Shown here piece by piece: positions 5,908-6,003 of a stretch of DNA of 6,003 nucleotides. Where the stretch lies: assembly GCA_944323945.1 (NCBI GenBank), contig CALUUL010000092.1, positions 1 through 6,003 on the forward strand, written 5' to 3'. Both the position numbers and the translations under genes were made by a program. This DNA comes from Candidatus Gastranaerophilales bacterium. Lineage in GTDB: Bacteria; Cyanobacteriota; Vampirovibrionia; Gastranaerophilales; Gastranaerophilaceae. Within the stretch, counting starts at the first letter, position 1; each line of letters starts with the position of its first letter. Under the pieces are notes generated by a model. It was not told the origin of the DNA. It searched no databases and saw nothing but the letters and a program-made list of their open reading frames with translations.

Positions 5908-6003
5908 TTATTGTTTCATTTCTAATTTTTTGCTTGTCTTACTTTCTAATCGTTTTCTTTCTTTTTCAAGTTCTTTTAAACTTTTCTTAGGCGTAGGCAT
6001 ATC
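5908..6003 (-). CDS. Lysine-rich small ORF or C-terminal end of a gene cut by the window edge
   Basis: The frame is open to the window edge and ends in TAA. The visible residues after the Met codon at 6000 are 30 long, beginning MPTPKKSLKELEKERKRLE and ending with KLEMKQ. They are strongly charged with a heptad-like Leu/Lys/Glu pattern, as in a short coiled coil or the tail of a DNA-binding or mobilisation protein. Whether Met at 6000 is the start or an internal residue cannot be decided without the upstream sequence. Function is unknown. Confidence 0.5.
   Translation of the reverse strand, partial: DMPTPKKSLKELEKERKRLESKTSKKLEMKQ

Noticed and set aside
1..6003. CRISPR array, tRNA or rRNA genes
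   Set aside because: No regularly spaced repeats, cloverleaf-like segments or conserved rRNA stretches were found on either strand.

Overview
The window looks like a stretch of accessory, mobile DNA from a very low-GC Firmicute (Clostridia, Erysipelotrichia or relatives). Evidence for this is the strong A+T bias by eye, TAA stops on all four large genes, AGGAG-type ribosome binding sites and a Tn4451/TndX-type serine recombinase. No host gene, rRNA, tRNA or CRISPR array was found. All convincing genes lie on the minus strand, so the biological order runs from high to low coordinates.

Layout in transcription order. (1) 6003-5908 is the lysine-rich end of an open frame cut by the window edge. 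(2) 5890-5666 is a gene-poor leader-like region. It holds a possible 23-residue mini-ORF whose stop lies in a stem, a 9-bp direct repeat (TTGATACCG on the minus strand), a 9-bp tandem duplication, and a possible promoter for the next gene. (3) 5665-4979 encodes a 228-residue soluble protein with TPR-like helical pairs and unknown function. (4) 4896-3334 encodes a 520-residue reverse transcriptase with a diverged catalytic core (FSDD instead of YxDD) and a long helical C-terminal half. It most resembles the Abi/UG (DRT) antiphage reverse transcriptases. (5) 3241-1292 encodes a 649-residue AAA_13/PrrC/RloC-type ABC ATPase with Walker A, a CPFC zinc-hook-like motif, signature motif, Walker B and H-loop. 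It also has a C-terminal R-x3-E...H arrangement that recalls the PrrC anticodon-nuclease triad. (6) 1222-8 encodes a compact large serine recombinase that lacks most of the usual coiled-coil arm.

The main hypothesis is a two-gene (possibly three-gene) antiphage cassette, RT plus PrrC-like ATPase, carried next to a serine recombinase. In this model the RT would act as sensor or DNA synthesiser, and the ATPase would be the gated toxic effector. Between the two genes sits a perfect 9-bp hairpin that overlaps a candidate promoter for the ATPase, so the effector may be expressed separately from the RT. Family assignments come from motifs read by eye; the functional coupling is inference.
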